DNA of 64,000 nt from DATLGB01 sp963724135 (GTDB taxonomy: Bacteria; Actinomycetota; Thermoleophilia; Solirubrobacterales; Solirubrobacteraceae): NCBI GenBank assembly GCA_963724135.1, contig CAVRTA010000001.1, positions 62,001-126,000 of the forward strand, in the 5' to 3' direction. Each line of letters opens with the position of its first letter. The stretch's first letter is position 1. The notes under the pieces were generated by a model. That model was not told the DNA's origin and searched no databases. It saw only the letters and a program-made list of their open reading frames with translations. Made by a program: the position numbers and the translations under genes. This document shows, piece by piece, positions 27,688 through 37,854 of this stretch.

Positions 27688-30600
27688 ATGAGTCCCGCCG
27701 GCTGCGCACATCTCCACGTCCACTCCGAGTACTCGCTGCTCGACGGCGCCTGCAAGATCGACGCGCTGGCGGCGCGCGCGGCCGCCTTCGACCAGCCCGC
27801 GATCGGCCTCACCGACCACGGCGTGATGAACGGCGCGGTCGAGCTCGTCAAGGCGGCCAAGAAGCACGGCGTCAAGCCGATCGTCGGCCTCGAGGCGTAC
27901 TTCGTCGACGACCGCCACTTCCGCGACGGCAAGGTCGAGCGCAACCACCTGACGCTGCTGGCCGCCGACGACGAGGGCTACCGCAACCTGGTCAAGCTCT
28001 CCAGCGGCGGCTTCCTCGAGGGCCTGCACCACGGCAAGCCGGGCGTCGACATGGAGCTGCTCTCCCAGCACGCCGAGGGCGTGATCTGCCTCACCGGCTG
28101 CCTCGCCTCGCGCTCGAGCCGCCGGATCGTCGAGGGCCGCCTCGACGACGCGCGCGCCCACCTCGACGAGCTCGATCGGCGTCTTCGGGGCCGAGGACGT
28201 CTACTTCGAGATCCAGAAGAACGGGATCGCCGGAGCAGGACATGGTCAACGAGGCGATCGCCCGCTTCGCGCGCGAGATGGGCCGCCCGCTGGTGGGCAC
28301 CGCCGACGTCCACTACCTGCGCGCGCGAGGACTACGACCACCACGCCGCGCTGCTGTGCGTGCAGACGAAGTCGACGCTCGAGGAGCCGAAGATGACCTT
28401 CGACACCAACGAGTTCTACTTGAAGAGCTCGGACGAGATGGCGGCCGCGTTCGCCGAGCTTCCCGGGTGCGGTCGAGACGTCGCTGGAGATCGCGCGAGC
28501 GCTGCAACGTCGACATCGAGCTCGGCCGCATGCTGATCCCGCGCTTCCCGTGCCCGGACGGCCTCGAGGAGCCGGCGTACCTGCGCCAGCTGGTCGAGGA
28601 CGGCCTGCGCGAGCGCTACGGCGACCCGCCGCCGGCCGAGGCCGTCGAGCGCATGGAGATGGAGCTCGGCGTCATCGAGCGGATGGGCTACTGCGGCTAC
28701 TTCCTGATCGTCTGGGACTTCATCCGCTACGCGAAGCGACAACGGGATCGCCGTCGGCCCGGGCCGCGGCTCGGCGGCCGGCTCGCTGGTCGCCTACTGC
28801 CTGCGCATCACCGACCTCGACCCGCTGCGCTACGACCTGCTCTTCGAGCGCTTCCTCAACCCCGAGCGCGTGTCGATGCCGGACATCGACATCGACTTCT
28901 CCGTGCGCGGGCGCGAGCGCGTGATGCGCTACGTGATCGACAAGTACGGCGCCGACCGCGTGGCGCAGATCATCACCTTCGGCAAGATGTTCCCGCGCGC
29001 GGCGACGCGCGACGCGGCGCGCGTGCTCGGCTACGACTACGGCAAGGGCGACGCGCTGGCGAAGCTGATCCCGGACCCGATCATGGGCCGGCCGCCGAGC
29101 TTCGACCAGTGCCTGGCCCCCGGGCAGTCGACCTGGCGGCCGAGGTCGCCAGGGACCCGGACGCCAAGCGGATCGTCGACGTCGCGCAGGGGCTCGAGGG
29201 CATCGTCCGCAACGCCTCGATCCACGCCGCCGCGGTCGTGATCGCCGACCGCCCGCTGACCGACATCGCGCCGCTGCAGCTCGCCGACGGCGGCACCGAC
29301 GAGACCGGCCGCAAGGTCTACCGCACGGTGACGCAGTTCTCGATGAAGCCGATCGAGGAGCTCGGCCTGCTCAAGATGGACTTCCTCGGGCCTGCGCAAC
29401 CTCGACGTCATCGAGGACGCGCTGGACATCATCGAGCGCTCGACCGGCGAGCGGCCGGACATGGCGCGCCTGCCGCTCGACGACGCAGCGACCTACGCGA
29501 TGCTCGCCCGCGGGCGACTCGATCGGCGTGTTCCAGTTCGAGTCCGAGGGCATGCGCGAGGCGCTCAAGCGCGTCGAGCCGACGGAGTTCGACGACCTCG
29601 TCGCGCTCGGTCGCGCTCTACCGCCCGGGCGCGATGGACCAGATCCCCACGTACGCGCGCGGGAAGAAGAGCCCGGAGTCCGTCACCTTCATCGACGAGC
29701 GGCTGCGCCCGATCATCGAGTCCACCAAGGGCGTGATCCTCTACCAGGAGCAGTCGATGCAGATCGCCAAGTCGCTCGCGGGCTTCTCCGGGCGCCAAGG
29801 CGGACGACCTGCGCAAGGCGATCGGCAAGAAGAACCGCGAGGCGATGGCCAAGCTCAGGCCCGAGTTCTTCGAGGGCTGCCGCAGGACCGGTACCGCCGA
29901 GCACGTGATCGAGCACGCTGTGGGCGACCAACGAGAAGGCGCGCCGACTACTCGCTTCAACAAGTCCCACGCCGCTTGCTACGCGCTGATCTCCTACCGG
30001 ACGGCGTGGCTGCGGGCCAACTACCCGGCCGAGTACATGGCGGCGCTGATCTCGTCGGTGATGGAGCACCAAGGACAAGGTCCCGTTCTTCGTCGCCCAG
30101 GCCGAGCAGATGGGGATCGAGATCCTGCCGCCGGACGTCAACCTCTCCGACCACCGGTTCATGGTCGTCGACGGCAACATCCGCTTCGGGCTGGACGCCG
30201 TCAAGGGCGTCGGCCACGCCGCGGTCGAGGCGATCAAGGCGGCGCGGGAGGGCGAGGGCGGACCGTTCACCTCGCTGTGGGACTTCTGCGAGCGCGTCGA
30301 CGCGCCGCGCCGTCAACAAGAAGGCGATCGAGGCGCTGATCAAGTGCGGCGCGTTCGGCTCGACCGGCGCGACGCGCAAGGGCATGCTCGAGGTGCTCGA
30401 GGCCGCGCAGCAGGCGGGGCAGAAGGCGCAGCTGGACGCGCAGATCGGCCAGAGCTCGATCTTCGACCTCGGCTTCGACGACGGGTCGGCGGGCGCCGGC
30501 GGCGGCGGCGCGTTCGCCCGGCCGTCGCACCCGCCGATCCCGACCGACGAGCACGACCGCAAGGACGCTGCTCGCGCTGGAGAAGGAGTCCGTCGGCCTG

Positions 30601-31239
30601 TTCATCTCCGAGCACCCGCTCAAGGCGGTGCGCGAGGCGCTGGCGCGCGAAGGTCGACTGCGCCGTGCACCGACGTCGCCGGCCGCGGCAACGGCGACTG
30701 GGTGAAGATCGGCGGCATGGTCTCGGCGGCGAAGAAGATCCGCACGCGCTCGGGCTCGACGATGATGTTCGCCACCATCGACGACCTCGAGGGCAACATC
30801 GAGGTGCGCGTGTTCGAGAAGGCGCTCGCAGGCGGCCGAGGGCGCGCTGGCCGAGGACAACATCGTGATCGTCCGCGGCCGCGTCGACCACATGGACGGC
30901 GGCAAGGTCTGCGTGATCGTCTCCGAGGCGACGCTGTTCGAGCCGTCCGAGCGCGAGATCGAGCAGGCCAAGGAGCAGGCCGCCGAGCAGGCCGAGCGGT
31001 CGCGTCGCCGCTCAAGCTGCCGCTCGACGCCACGCGCCTGCCGGCGACCGTGATCGACGACCTCAAGCGGCTGCTCGCCGAGCACCCGGGGGAGACCGAG
31101 GTCGTCCTCGAGGTGCACACCTCCGACGGGCCGCGCCGCCTGCGCCTCGGCGGCGGGCTTCAGCGTCACCCGCTCGACGAAGCTCCTGTCGGAGTTCGAG
31201 CACCTGGTCGCCAGCGCCGAGCTGGCCGTGGCCGCCTGA
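27688..31239 (+). CDS. dnaE: DNA polymerase III alpha subunit (about 20 frame breaks)
   Basis: Replicative polymerase catalytic subunit, about 1,180 residues when corrected. The N-terminal PHP domain begins CAHLHVHSEYSLLDG with LTDHGVMNG. The palm has GPGRGSAAGSLVAYCLRITD and MPDIDIDFSVRGRERVM (catalytic Asp pair). LLKMDFLG and ALYRPGAMDQIP follow. An OB-fold (WVKIGGMVSAAKKIRTRSGS) lies near the end. About twenty single-base indels, nearly all one extra base (for example near 28176, 28234, 28466, 28738, 29392, 29516, 29611, 30571), interrupt otherwise perfect conservation, so sequencing error is far likelier than decay. A TAGGTT box lies 12 nt before the ATG. Confidence 0.93.
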
Positions 31240-31414
31240 CGTCTGATTTTTCCACGGCGCAAAAGAACTGCGCACGGTGGCGGCGTTGTAGTGCGGTGAA
31301 GGACTCGAGAGCAGCACGTTCGTCATCCGGCGGGCGATTCGTCACGGAAGCGGCCTCTCAGCGGACAGAGGCCGGGTCCGGGCTCGGAGCCCGCCGGGTC
31401 GAGCTCCTCTCATT

Positions 31415-31452
31415 GGCGGCGCTGCCGGACCCCCTTTTCCGGCGGCGCCGCC
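31415..31452. terminator. Hairpin between convergent dnaE and nfo
   Basis: GGCGGCGC-T-GCCGG (31415-31428) pairs with CCGGC-G-GCGCCGCC (31439-31452), 13 bp plus one wobble, around a loop ending in TTTT. It lies between the two convergent stops and is a good bidirectional terminator candidate, though it has no T-tract after the stem. The rest of 31240-31473 shows no gene. Confidence 0.45.
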
Positions 31453-31473
31453 GTCCCTCGTGTGGCGAGCGCC

Positions 31474-32335
31474 TCAGCGGGCGGCGAGGCCGCGCTCGCG
31501 CAGCTCGCGCACGCGCCGGACGTCCTCGAGCTCGACGTTCTTGCCCGCCATGCCCGGGCCCTCGAAGACGGTGGGCAGGCCGTCGAAAGCGGGCTCGGAC
31601 AGGAACGCGGCGCAGCCCGCCGCGCCGATCTCGCCCTCGCCCGAGCGGCGGCGTGGCGGTCGCGGTTGGAGCCGAGCGGCATCTTGGAGTCGTTGACGTG
31701 CAGCGAGTGCAGCCGGTCCAGGCCGACCTCCTCGTCGAAGGCGCCGACGGTCGCGGCGACGGCGTCGCGGTCGCGGACGTCGTAGCCGGAGGCGAGCAGG
31801 TGGCAGGAGTCCAGGCAGACGCCGAGCCGCTTGCCGCCGCCGGCGGCGTCCAGCAGCGCGGCGAGCTCGGCGAACGAGCGCCCGAGCGTCCCGCCCGTCC
31901 CGGCGGTGTTCTCGAGGTGCAGCGGGCAGCGGTCGGTGTCGGCGAGCGCGGCCTTGATCACCTTGCCGGCGCGCTCGATCGCCGGTCCGACCTCGCCCGC
32001 CTTCGCCGAGCCGGCGTGCAGCACGACGCCGTCGGCGCCGATCGCGTCGCCCGACTCGCAGCGCGTGCGTCAGCGCCGTGAGCGACTTGTCGCGTGAGCT
32101 CGGAGTCCTCGGTGGCGCAGTTGATCAGGTAGACGGCGTGGATCAGGACGCTCTCGATCCGCGTGCCGTCGCGTGCCTCGCGGAAGGCGGCGAAGTCCTC
32201 GTCGGTGTAGGCGGTCGGCTTCCACGCGCGCGGCGACTGGTTGAAGATCTGGATCGCGTCGCACTCGCGCTCGATGCCGCGCTCGATGGCGTTGGGCAGG
32301 CCGCCTGCGTTGGAGACGTGGGCCCCGATCAGCAT
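31474..32335 (-). CDS. nfo: Endonuclease IV (AP endonuclease; three frame breaks)
   Basis: This zinc-dependent TIM-barrel enzyme cuts DNA 5' of abasic sites in base-excision repair. MLIGAHVSNAGGLPNAIERG opens the protein; IQIFNQSPRAW, VLHAGSAKAGE, PLHLENTAGTGG, LGVCLDSCHLLASGYD and LHVNDSKMPLGSNRDRH follow in family order with the metal-binding His, Glu and Asp residues. Extra bases near 32083, 32060 and 31655 break the frame. Corrected length is about 286 residues, as in E. coli Nfo. It is divergent from gltX (26-bp gap). Confidence 0.92.
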
Positions 32336-32348
32336 CGGCGCGGCAGGG

Positions 32349-32354
32349 TAACTT
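32349..32354 (+). promoter_or_regulatory. Leaderless-type -10 box for gltX
   Basis: TAACTT is 7 nt before the ATG at 32362 and supports that start over the in-frame TTG nine bases upstream, which lies too close to the box. Confidence 0.5.
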
Positions 32355-32361
32355 GGTGCCG

Positions 32362-33709
32362 ATGCGCGTCCGCTTCGCCCCGTCGCCGACCGGCGCCCTG
32401 CACGTCGGCGGCGCCCGCACGGCGCTGTTCAACTGGCTGCTCGCGCGCGGGCGGCGACGGCGAGCTCGTGCTGCGCATCGAGGACACCGACCGCGAGCGC
32501 TCGACGCAGGAGAACGTCGACCAGATCTTCGAGGCGCTCGAGTGGCTGGGGATCGACTACGACGGCGAGCCCGTCTTCCAGTCCCGGCGTGCGCCGACGC
32601 GGCACGCCGAGGTGATCGAGCGGCTGCTCGTCGGAGGGCCACGCGTACCGGTCCACTGCGGGGCGCGACGAGGTCGACGCGTGGCGGGCCGAGCACGGCA
32701 ACCGGGGCTTCCGCGGCAGCGACGAGGGGGAGGGCGCCGTGCGGCTGCGGGTCCCCGACGAGGCGTCACCGTCGTGCGGGACGTCATCCGCGGCGAGTCG
32801 GAGTTCGCCAACGAGCTGCAGGACGACCTCGTCATCGCGCGCGCCGACGGGACGCCCGTCTACCACACGGCGGTCGTCGTCGACGACCTCGACGCCGGCA
32901 TCACCCACGTCGTGCGCGGCGCCGACCACTACTCCAACACGCCCAAGCAGATGCTGATCCTGGCGGCGATGGGGGAGGAGCCGCCGGTGTACGCCCACGT
33001 CCCGCTGCTGCACGGCCCGGACGGCAAGAAGCTCTCCAAGCGCCACGGCGCCGCGTCCGTGCAGGAGCTGCGCGACGCCGGCTACCTGCCCGAGGCGGTG
33101 CGCAACTACCTGGCCCTGCTCGGCTGGGGCGAGGCGGGCAGCGAGGAGACCTTCTACACGGACGCGGAGCTGACGGCAGCGTTTCGCGCTGCGAGCGCGT
33201 GTCGCGGTCGCCGGCGGTCTTCGACGAGCAGAAGCTGCGCTGGATGAACGGCCGCTACCTGCGCGAGCTGCCGGTGGAGGACCTGCAGAGCGCGGCTCGA
33301 GGCGCTGCCTGGGCCGCGAGCTGCGCGGCGACGTGGTCGAGATCGCCCAGGAGAAGATCTCGACACTGGACGAGTTCTGGCCCCTGACGCGCTTCTTCTT
33401 CGACGGGCCCGCGGATGACCCGGCCGCCCGCGAGAAGGTGTTCGGCGCCAACGGCGGGATCGCCGCGCTGCGCGGTCGCGCGCGAGACGCTCGCCGGCCT
33501 GCACGATTGGAGCGTCGAGGGCCTCGAGCAGGCGCTGCGCGCCGCGGCCGACGGCGCGGGCCTCAAGCCCAAGCAGCTGTTCCAGCCCGTGCGGGTGGCG
33601 ATCTCGGGGTCCACCGATCTCGCCGGGCATCTTCGAGTCCGTCGCCGTGCTGGGGCGCGACGAGACGCTGCGCCGGATCGATCAGGCTCTGGCGGCCCCG
33701 CCGCGGTAG
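32362..33709 (+). CDS. gltX: Glutamyl-tRNA synthetase (about eight frame breaks)
   Basis: Class I synthetase. RFAPSPTGALHVGGARTALF carries the HIGH-type motif, VLRIEDTDRERS the substrate site, HVRGADHYSNTPKQ-type text the catalytic core, and DGKKLSKRHGAASVQEL the KMSKS-type motif. Corrected length is about 445 residues. Breaks near 32450, 32633, 32763, 33190, 33298, 33478 and 33630 are mostly one extra base (one looks like a missing G near 32765). The residues GDGELVL show a non-discriminating or discriminating type cannot be told apart here. Confidence 0.92.
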
Positions 33710-33780
33710 ACGATCGTCTGGCCGCAGACTTGCTCAATCATGGGTCCAGTAGTGCCGATAGACCGTCAAGAGGCGAGCCG

Positions 33781-34924
33781 ATGACCGGCGAGCCACCCGA
33801 CTCCCCGCCTGACGACCAGAACGTGAGCGCCCACCGCATCCGCCCCTGCCGCCGCCTCCCGCCGGTCCCCGTCACCTGCACAGGCGTATCGGGACACCGC
33901 GCCCGGCAGGCCACGGCCAGCGCCTCACGGCGGCCTTCGAGGCGCTCGAGCGCTTCCCGGCGCTGGCTGAGTCCCGCGACCGCGTTCTCGTCGCTCGTCT
34001 CCGAGGAGCGCCCCTCGACGGCCGAGGTCGTCGCCGCGATCGAGTCCGACGTCGCGCTCGTGATCGCCGTCATGCGCCTCGGCAACCAGGTCGGGGCCAG
34101 CAGAAGTCGGGGCGCGTCGAGAGCATCGTCGACGCCGTCGAGGTGCTGTCGCCGGAGGCCGTCCAGCAGCTGGCCTCGAGCACCGAGACCTTCGAGTTCT
34201 TCGAGCGCGGCAAGACGTGGGACGCGGCGCCCGAGCGCTTCCGCCTGCACGCCGTCGCCGTCCAGCGCGCCGCCGACCGGCTCGCCGCGCAGTCGGGCTA
34301 CACGTACCGCGACCGCCTGCTCGTCACCGCGCTGCTGCACGACATCGGCAAGCTCGTGCTCATGCACGCCTACCCGGGCTACCCGAAGCAGGTCCACGGG
34401 CCGGCGCGCACGCCCGAGGAGCGCCTGCACTACGAGCGCCGCGAGCTCGGCGTCGACCACGCGCTGGTCGGCGGCGTGCTCGCCCGCCGCTGGAACCTCC
34501 CAAGCGCGGTCGCCTCGGCGATCGAGCGCCACCACGCCGAGGACGCCGAGGGCGACGCCGCCTACGTCCGGCTCGCCGACATGGTCGCCCACTACGCCCA
34601 GGGCTCGCCGGTCAACCCGAACGAGCTGCTGCGCGCCGCCCGCAACGTCGGCTTCGGCCCGTCCGAGCTGCGCACCGTCCTCTACGACCTGCCCTACCCG
34701 AGCTCCGCAGCGTCCCCGCGCGATCGAGCCCTGCCCGCTCTCCACGCGCGAGCAGGAGGTCCTCAAGCGCCTCGCCCAGGGCATGGTCTACAAGCAGATC
34801 GCCCACGAGCTCGTCGCTCTCGACGAGCACCGTCCGCACCCACCTGCACAACATCTACGGCAAGCTCGGCGCCGTCGACCGCGCCCAGGCCGTCCTCATC
34901 GCCACCGAGCGCGGCTGGCTCTAA
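33781..34924 (+). CDS. HDOD/HD-domain protein fused to a LuxR-type HTH (several frame breaks)
   Basis: After correction it reads: a low-complexity N-terminus whose start is uncertain; an HDOD-like domain (AAFEALERFPALAESRDRVL, SDVALVIAVMRLGNQV, VDAVEVLSPEAVQQLA); an HD-type core (LLHDIGKLVLMHAYPGYP, LGVDHALVGGVLARRWNLP, AIERHHAEDAEGD); and a C-terminal GerE/LuxR helix-turn-helix (LSTREQEVLKRLAQGMVYKQ, TVRTHLHNIYGKLGAVDRAQ). It is probably a signalling transcription factor. Breaks occur near 33920, 33985, 34105, 34715 and 34820. The TAA stop at 34922 abuts a repeat hairpin. Confidence 0.7.
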
Positions 34925-34955
34925 CTTCACAAAAGGGCCCGTCCCTTTTGTGAAG
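34925..34955. repeat. REP-like hairpin, third copy of family A
   Basis: CTTCACAAAAGGG (34925-34937), loop CCCGT and CCCTTTTGTGAAG (34943-34955) form a perfect 13-bp stem. It is identical over its length to the copy at 1189-1219. It starts right after the stop of the HDOD-LuxR gene and precedes the Rrf2 promoter. Confidence 0.85.
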
Positions 34956-34985
34956 CGGCGCGGCTCGCTCTAGGCTGCCCGCGGC

Positions 34986-35378
34986 GTGCTGTCGATCACG
35001 ACCAAGTCCCCGTACGCGGTGCGCGCGCTGGTCGAGCTCGCGTCGATGGACTCGGACGTCCCCGTCCCGATCGGCGAGCTCGCCCGCCGCCGCGACGTCC
35101 CGGTCCAGTTCCTCGAGCAGCTGTTCGCGGTCCTGCGCCGCGCCGGACTGCTGCGCTCCCAGCGCGGGGTCAAGGGCGGCTACTCGTTCGCCCGCCCCGC
35201 CTCCGAGATCACCGTGCTCGAGGTCGTCGAGCTGCTCGACGGTCCGGTCGGCGGCGGCGCCGAGTCGATCTTCGCCGACGCAGCCGCGGCCGCCCGCACC
35301 GTCCTCGCGAAGGACACGATCGCCGACGTCGCCGAGCGCGAGCGGCGTGCCGCCGGCGCCGTGATGTACCACATCTGA
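34986..35378 (+). CDS. Rrf2-family transcriptional regulator
   Basis: This 130-residue Rrf2 protein has a winged HTH: LSITTKSPYAVRALVELAS, PIGELARRRDVPVQFLEQLF, LRRAGLLRSQRGVKGGYSFA. No cluster-binding Cys residues are present, so it is CymR-like rather than IscR-like. CymR-type proteins control cysteine synthesis, and cysK-thiF-cysE lie 11 kb away, or only about 3 kb before the integrated element arrived. GTG start with TAGGCT 9 nt upstream. Its last four codons and stop form the left attachment repeat. Confidence 0.85.
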   Translation: MLSITTKSPYAVRALVELASMDSDVPVPIGELARRRDVPVQFLEQLFAVLRRAGLLRSQRGVKGGYSFARPASEITVLEVVELLDGPVGGGAESIFADAAAAARTVLAKDTIADVAERERRAAGAVMYHI

Positions 35379-35385
35379 GGCCCGT
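35365..35385 (+). repeat. Left attachment repeat (attL core)
   Basis: A 21-bp sequence centred on CCACATCTGAGGCCC covers the last codons (Tyr-His-Ile) and stop of the Rrf2 gene plus six bases. An identical copy is at 43323-43343 and a diverged one at 43908-43928. Confidence 0.85.
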
Positions 35386-35524
35386 TCTTCCGGGTTCCAG
35401 ACTTTGGCTCTGTTGAGCCAGATCCGGACCGCTCCGAACCGCCCCTCACCGCCTGTAGCCAAATGTGACTGGCCACCAAACTGGCCCCTGGCGTCCGTTC
35501 CCTTACTGCTTGAGCGCCTCGCCA

Positions 35525-35595
35525 GGCCGCCCCTCGGGCGGCCCTGTGCGAGACCGAGCGCCCTGCGCGAGGTGTCCGTTCAGGACACCTCGCGC
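35525..35595. repeat. Two strong hairpins beside attL
   Basis: 35525-35543 is GGCCGCCC-CTC-GGGCGGCC, a perfect 8-bp stem. 35565-35595 is GCGCGAGGTGTCC-GTTCA-GGACACCTCGCGC, a perfect 13-bp stem. They lie in the gene-free stretch 35386-35738 between the Rrf2 stop and the excisionase gene. They may be integrase/excisionase arm or regulatory sites, or terminators insulating the element. A CCTTGGTCCTGACCCTGGTCCTGG near-duplication lies at about 35672-35697. Confidence 0.6.
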
Positions 35596-35738
35596 GATAC
35601 CCGCCGCTTGCTGGCGTTTCGAGGGACCCGGTGAGCCAAAACGGTCCTGAGGCGTTCCACGCGTTTTCCTGACCTTGGTCCTGACCCTGGTCCTGGCTTT
35701 CTCAACACGCCGGCCGCTCGCGCCACAGGGGAGATGAG

Positions 35739-35966
35739 ATGACCGAGATCCGCCCACTCGAGCCGACCCCTCGCCTCGCTCTGACGCGGGCCGAGGCGGC
35801 GGCATCGCTCGCCATGAGCCTCGACTCCTTCGAGCGTTACTGCCAGCCGCACATGCGCCTCGTCCGCATCGGCCGGATGCGCCTGGTCCCTGTCACCGAG
35901 CTCGATCGCTGGTTGCGCCAGCACGCCGAGACGGCCCTGCCCGAGACGGGTGGCCGTCGTGGCTGA
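35739..35966 (+). CDS. Excisionase-like HTH DNA-binding protein
   Basis: This 75-residue protein has a MerR-like/HTH_17 winged helix: LTRAEAAASLAMSLDSFERY, then RIGRMRLVPVTELDRWLRQ. Such proteins next to tyrosine integrases act as excisionases (directionality factors). A good ribosome-binding site (GGGGAGATGAG) precedes the ATG. It overlaps the integrase gene by a few bases, the classic xis-int arrangement. Confidence 0.8.
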   Translation: MTEIRPLEPTPRLALTRAEAAASLAMSLDSFERYCQPHMRLVRIGRMRLVPVTELDRWLRQHAETALPETGGRRG

Positions 35967-37158
35967 GGGCATCGACGTCCTCGTGCTCAAGGACGGCACC
36001 CGTTCCTACCGCGCCTCGATCTACGACCGCAGCGAGCACAAGAAGATCCGCAAGACGTTCCCGACCCACGCTGCGGCGAAGGCCTGGCGGGCCGACGCGC
36101 TCGGCGCGGTGAAGGCCGGCCGCATCCGCGCTGTCCAGGCTCCGCGCTTCGACGAGCTCTTCGGCCGCGAGGTCGACGGCCGCTGGAAGGACGGCACCTG
36201 GATCGAGGGCGCCGAGGCCGGCGTCATCCGCACCCGCGGCCGCCGCCCGTTCAAGGAATCGACGATCCGCTCGGTCCGCCAGCACTACCAGCGCCGCCTC
36301 GAGCGCCCGTTCGGCCGCCGCCGCCTCGACGAGGTCCGGCTGCCCGACCTCCAGGAGTTCGTCGACTCCCTCGAGATGGAGGGCCTGAGCCCCTCGACGA
36401 TCGAGGGGACCATCCTCCCGCTGCGCCTCGCCTACCGCTGGGCGCGGTCGAAGGGGATCATCGCCGTCGACCCGACCGACGGCATCGAGCTCCCGGAGAA
36501 GCCCCGCGGCACTCGCGTGCCGCCGTCACCAGCCGACGCCGCCGCCCTCCTCGCCGCCGTCCCAGACGAGGACCGCGCGATGTGGGCGACCGCCATGCTC
36601 GCCGGCCTGCGCCGCGGCGAGCTGCTCGCGCTGCGCTGGGAGGACGTCGACCTCGACGCCGGCATCCTCTCGGTGAGTCGTTCGTTCAACCCGGACGGCG
36701 GGATCTTCTCCGCGCCGAAGAGCCGCTACGGCATCCGCAAGGTCCCGATCGGCGCCTCGCTCGCGCAGCCACCTCCGAGCCCACGCGCTCCTCACCGGCC
36801 GCCGTGCCGGTCTCGTCTTCGGCAACTCGCCGACCTGGCCGCAGCGGCCGGAGTCCATGCAGACCCGAGCCGACACGGCCTGGAGCATCGCCAATGCGGT
36901 CGTCCGAGGCACTGGCGGCGAGGGAGGGGAGAGAGCCACCGCGCACCGCTCGTCCGCGTCACGCTCCACGCCTGCCGCCACCTGTACGCCTCGATGTCGA
37001 TCGCCGCCGGCGTCAACGCCCACGCGCTGTGCAAGTACATGGGCCACTCCGGCATCCAGGTCACCTTCGACCTCTACGGCCACCTGTTCCCCGGCAACGA
37101 GGCCGAGGCCAGCGCCCTCCTCGACGCCTACCTGGAGGATGCCTTCGTCGCGTCGTGA
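35950..37158 (+). CDS. Tyrosine-type site-specific integrase (two compensating frame breaks)
   Basis: About 400 residues. An N-terminal arm-binding region (TRSYRASIYDRSEHKKIRKT) precedes an SAM-like core-binding domain and the catalytic domain: AGLRRGELLALRWEDVDLD (first Arg), LHACRHLYASMS (H-x-x-R), and MGHSGIQVTFDLYGHL with the nucleophilic Tyr. Between about 36770 and 36940 the sensible reading (LVFGNSPTWPQRPESMQTRA) lies in another frame, so one extra base near 36770 is offset by a second indel near 36930. The residues at each end remain in frame. Start could also be GTG at 35959. Confidence 0.88.
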   Translation: MAVVAEGIDVLVLKDGTRSYRASIYDRSEHKKIRKTFPTHAAAKAWRADALGAVKAGRIRAVQAPRFDELFGREVDGRWKDGTWIEGAEAGVIRTRGRRPFKESTIRSVRQHYQRRLERPFGRRRLDEVRLPDLQEFVDSLEMEGLSPSTIEGTILPLRLAYRWARSKGIIAVDPTDGIELPEKPRGTRVPPSPADAAALLAAVPDEDRAMWATAMLAGLRRGELLALRWEDVDLDAGILSVSRSFNPDGGIFSAPKSRYGIRKVPIGASLAQPPPSPRAPHRPPCRSRLRQLADLAAAAGVHADPSRHGLEHRQCGRPRHWRRGRGESHRAPLVRVTLHACRHLYASMSIAAGVNAHALCKYMGHSGIQVTFDLYGHLFPGNEAEASALLDAYLEDAFVAS

Positions 37159-37577
37159 GCGACGGGATACGGGCTCCTCTCCTCTGCAGGCGGAGCTCAC
37201 GGAAACTGAGATCATCGGCCGCATACCGTGGGTTTCCAGGCGGAGTCGGCACGACGGGTAGCCGCGTTCCGGCGAAGGTGTTCGTCGGCTCCCATCGATC
37301 TGGCCTTGCACGAACATCGCGTGCGCTTGTTGCGGGATCGGGCGCGCGCGGCGTCGCTCGGATGGATAGAACGCGCGCCGTTGGGTTTGCCTACCTGACG
37401 AACGCGCTCCGTCGAGGCGGGCCTTACCACCCCGGCCTCGGCGGAGCCACTGTTTCTGTCCGAGTGAGCTGGGACGCTGCGGGGAGCCCAGAAACGTGGC
37501 GTGCGGTTGGTAGCCGCAGTGCGAGCGCCGAGTCGACGGGACGGTAGGCAAATCCAACCCCGGGAGTTTCGATCCCA
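37159..37577. other. Gene-free stretch between integrase and cargo
   Basis: About 420 bases with no convincing coding frame. A 60-residue frame (37365-37547, + strand) lacks a recognisable domain or ribosome-binding site. I see no strong repeat or hairpin. It probably holds the promoter of the cargo operon. Confidence 0.4.
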
Positions 37578-37850
37578 ATGTCTGACTTTGTGCAGTACGA
37601 CCTCGGCACCATCGCCGCTGGGTCCGTCGTAGAGGTGACCTTGCGGCACCGCGCCAACGTCCTGCTCATGGACGGCTGCAACTTCAACCGCTACCGCCGC
37701 GGCGAAAGTCATCGCTACATCGGCGGCGAGGCCGTGCGGTCGCCGGTGGAGCTTGAGGTTCCGAGCGCCGGGCGCTGGCACGTGGTGCTCGACCTCGGCG
37801 GCGCCGCTGGTCGCATCGACTCCTCCGTCCGCGTCCTCGCGACTCGGTGA
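37578..37850 (+). CDS. DUF1883-family protein
   Basis: This 90-residue single domain matches the DUF1883 pattern: YDLGTIAAGSVVEVTLRHRA, NVLLMDGCNFNRYRRGE, HRYIGGEAVRSPVELEVPSA, WHVVLDLGG and SSVRVL. DUF1883 is a small beta fold, in several proteins fused to TIR domains, which suggests a role in immunity or ligand sensing. No TIR is present here. Four bases separate it from the DUF1508 gene, so they form a pair ahead of the Argonaute genes. Confidence 0.8.
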   Translation: MSDFVQYDLGTIAAGSVVEVTLRHRANVLLMDGCNFNRYRRGESHRYIGGEAVRSPVELEVPSAGRWHVVLDLGGAAGRIDSSVRVLATR

Positions 37851-37854
37851 CGCC

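Noticed and set aside
27372..32081. A 1,569-codon plus-strand frame across dnaE
   Set aside because: It strings together pieces of true dnaE frame created by indels plus shadow sequence; it is not a separate protein.
35950..37158. Integrase as a pseudogene
   Set aside because: The two frame breaks compensate and all catalytic motifs remain; similar indels occur in essential genes, so error is likelier.
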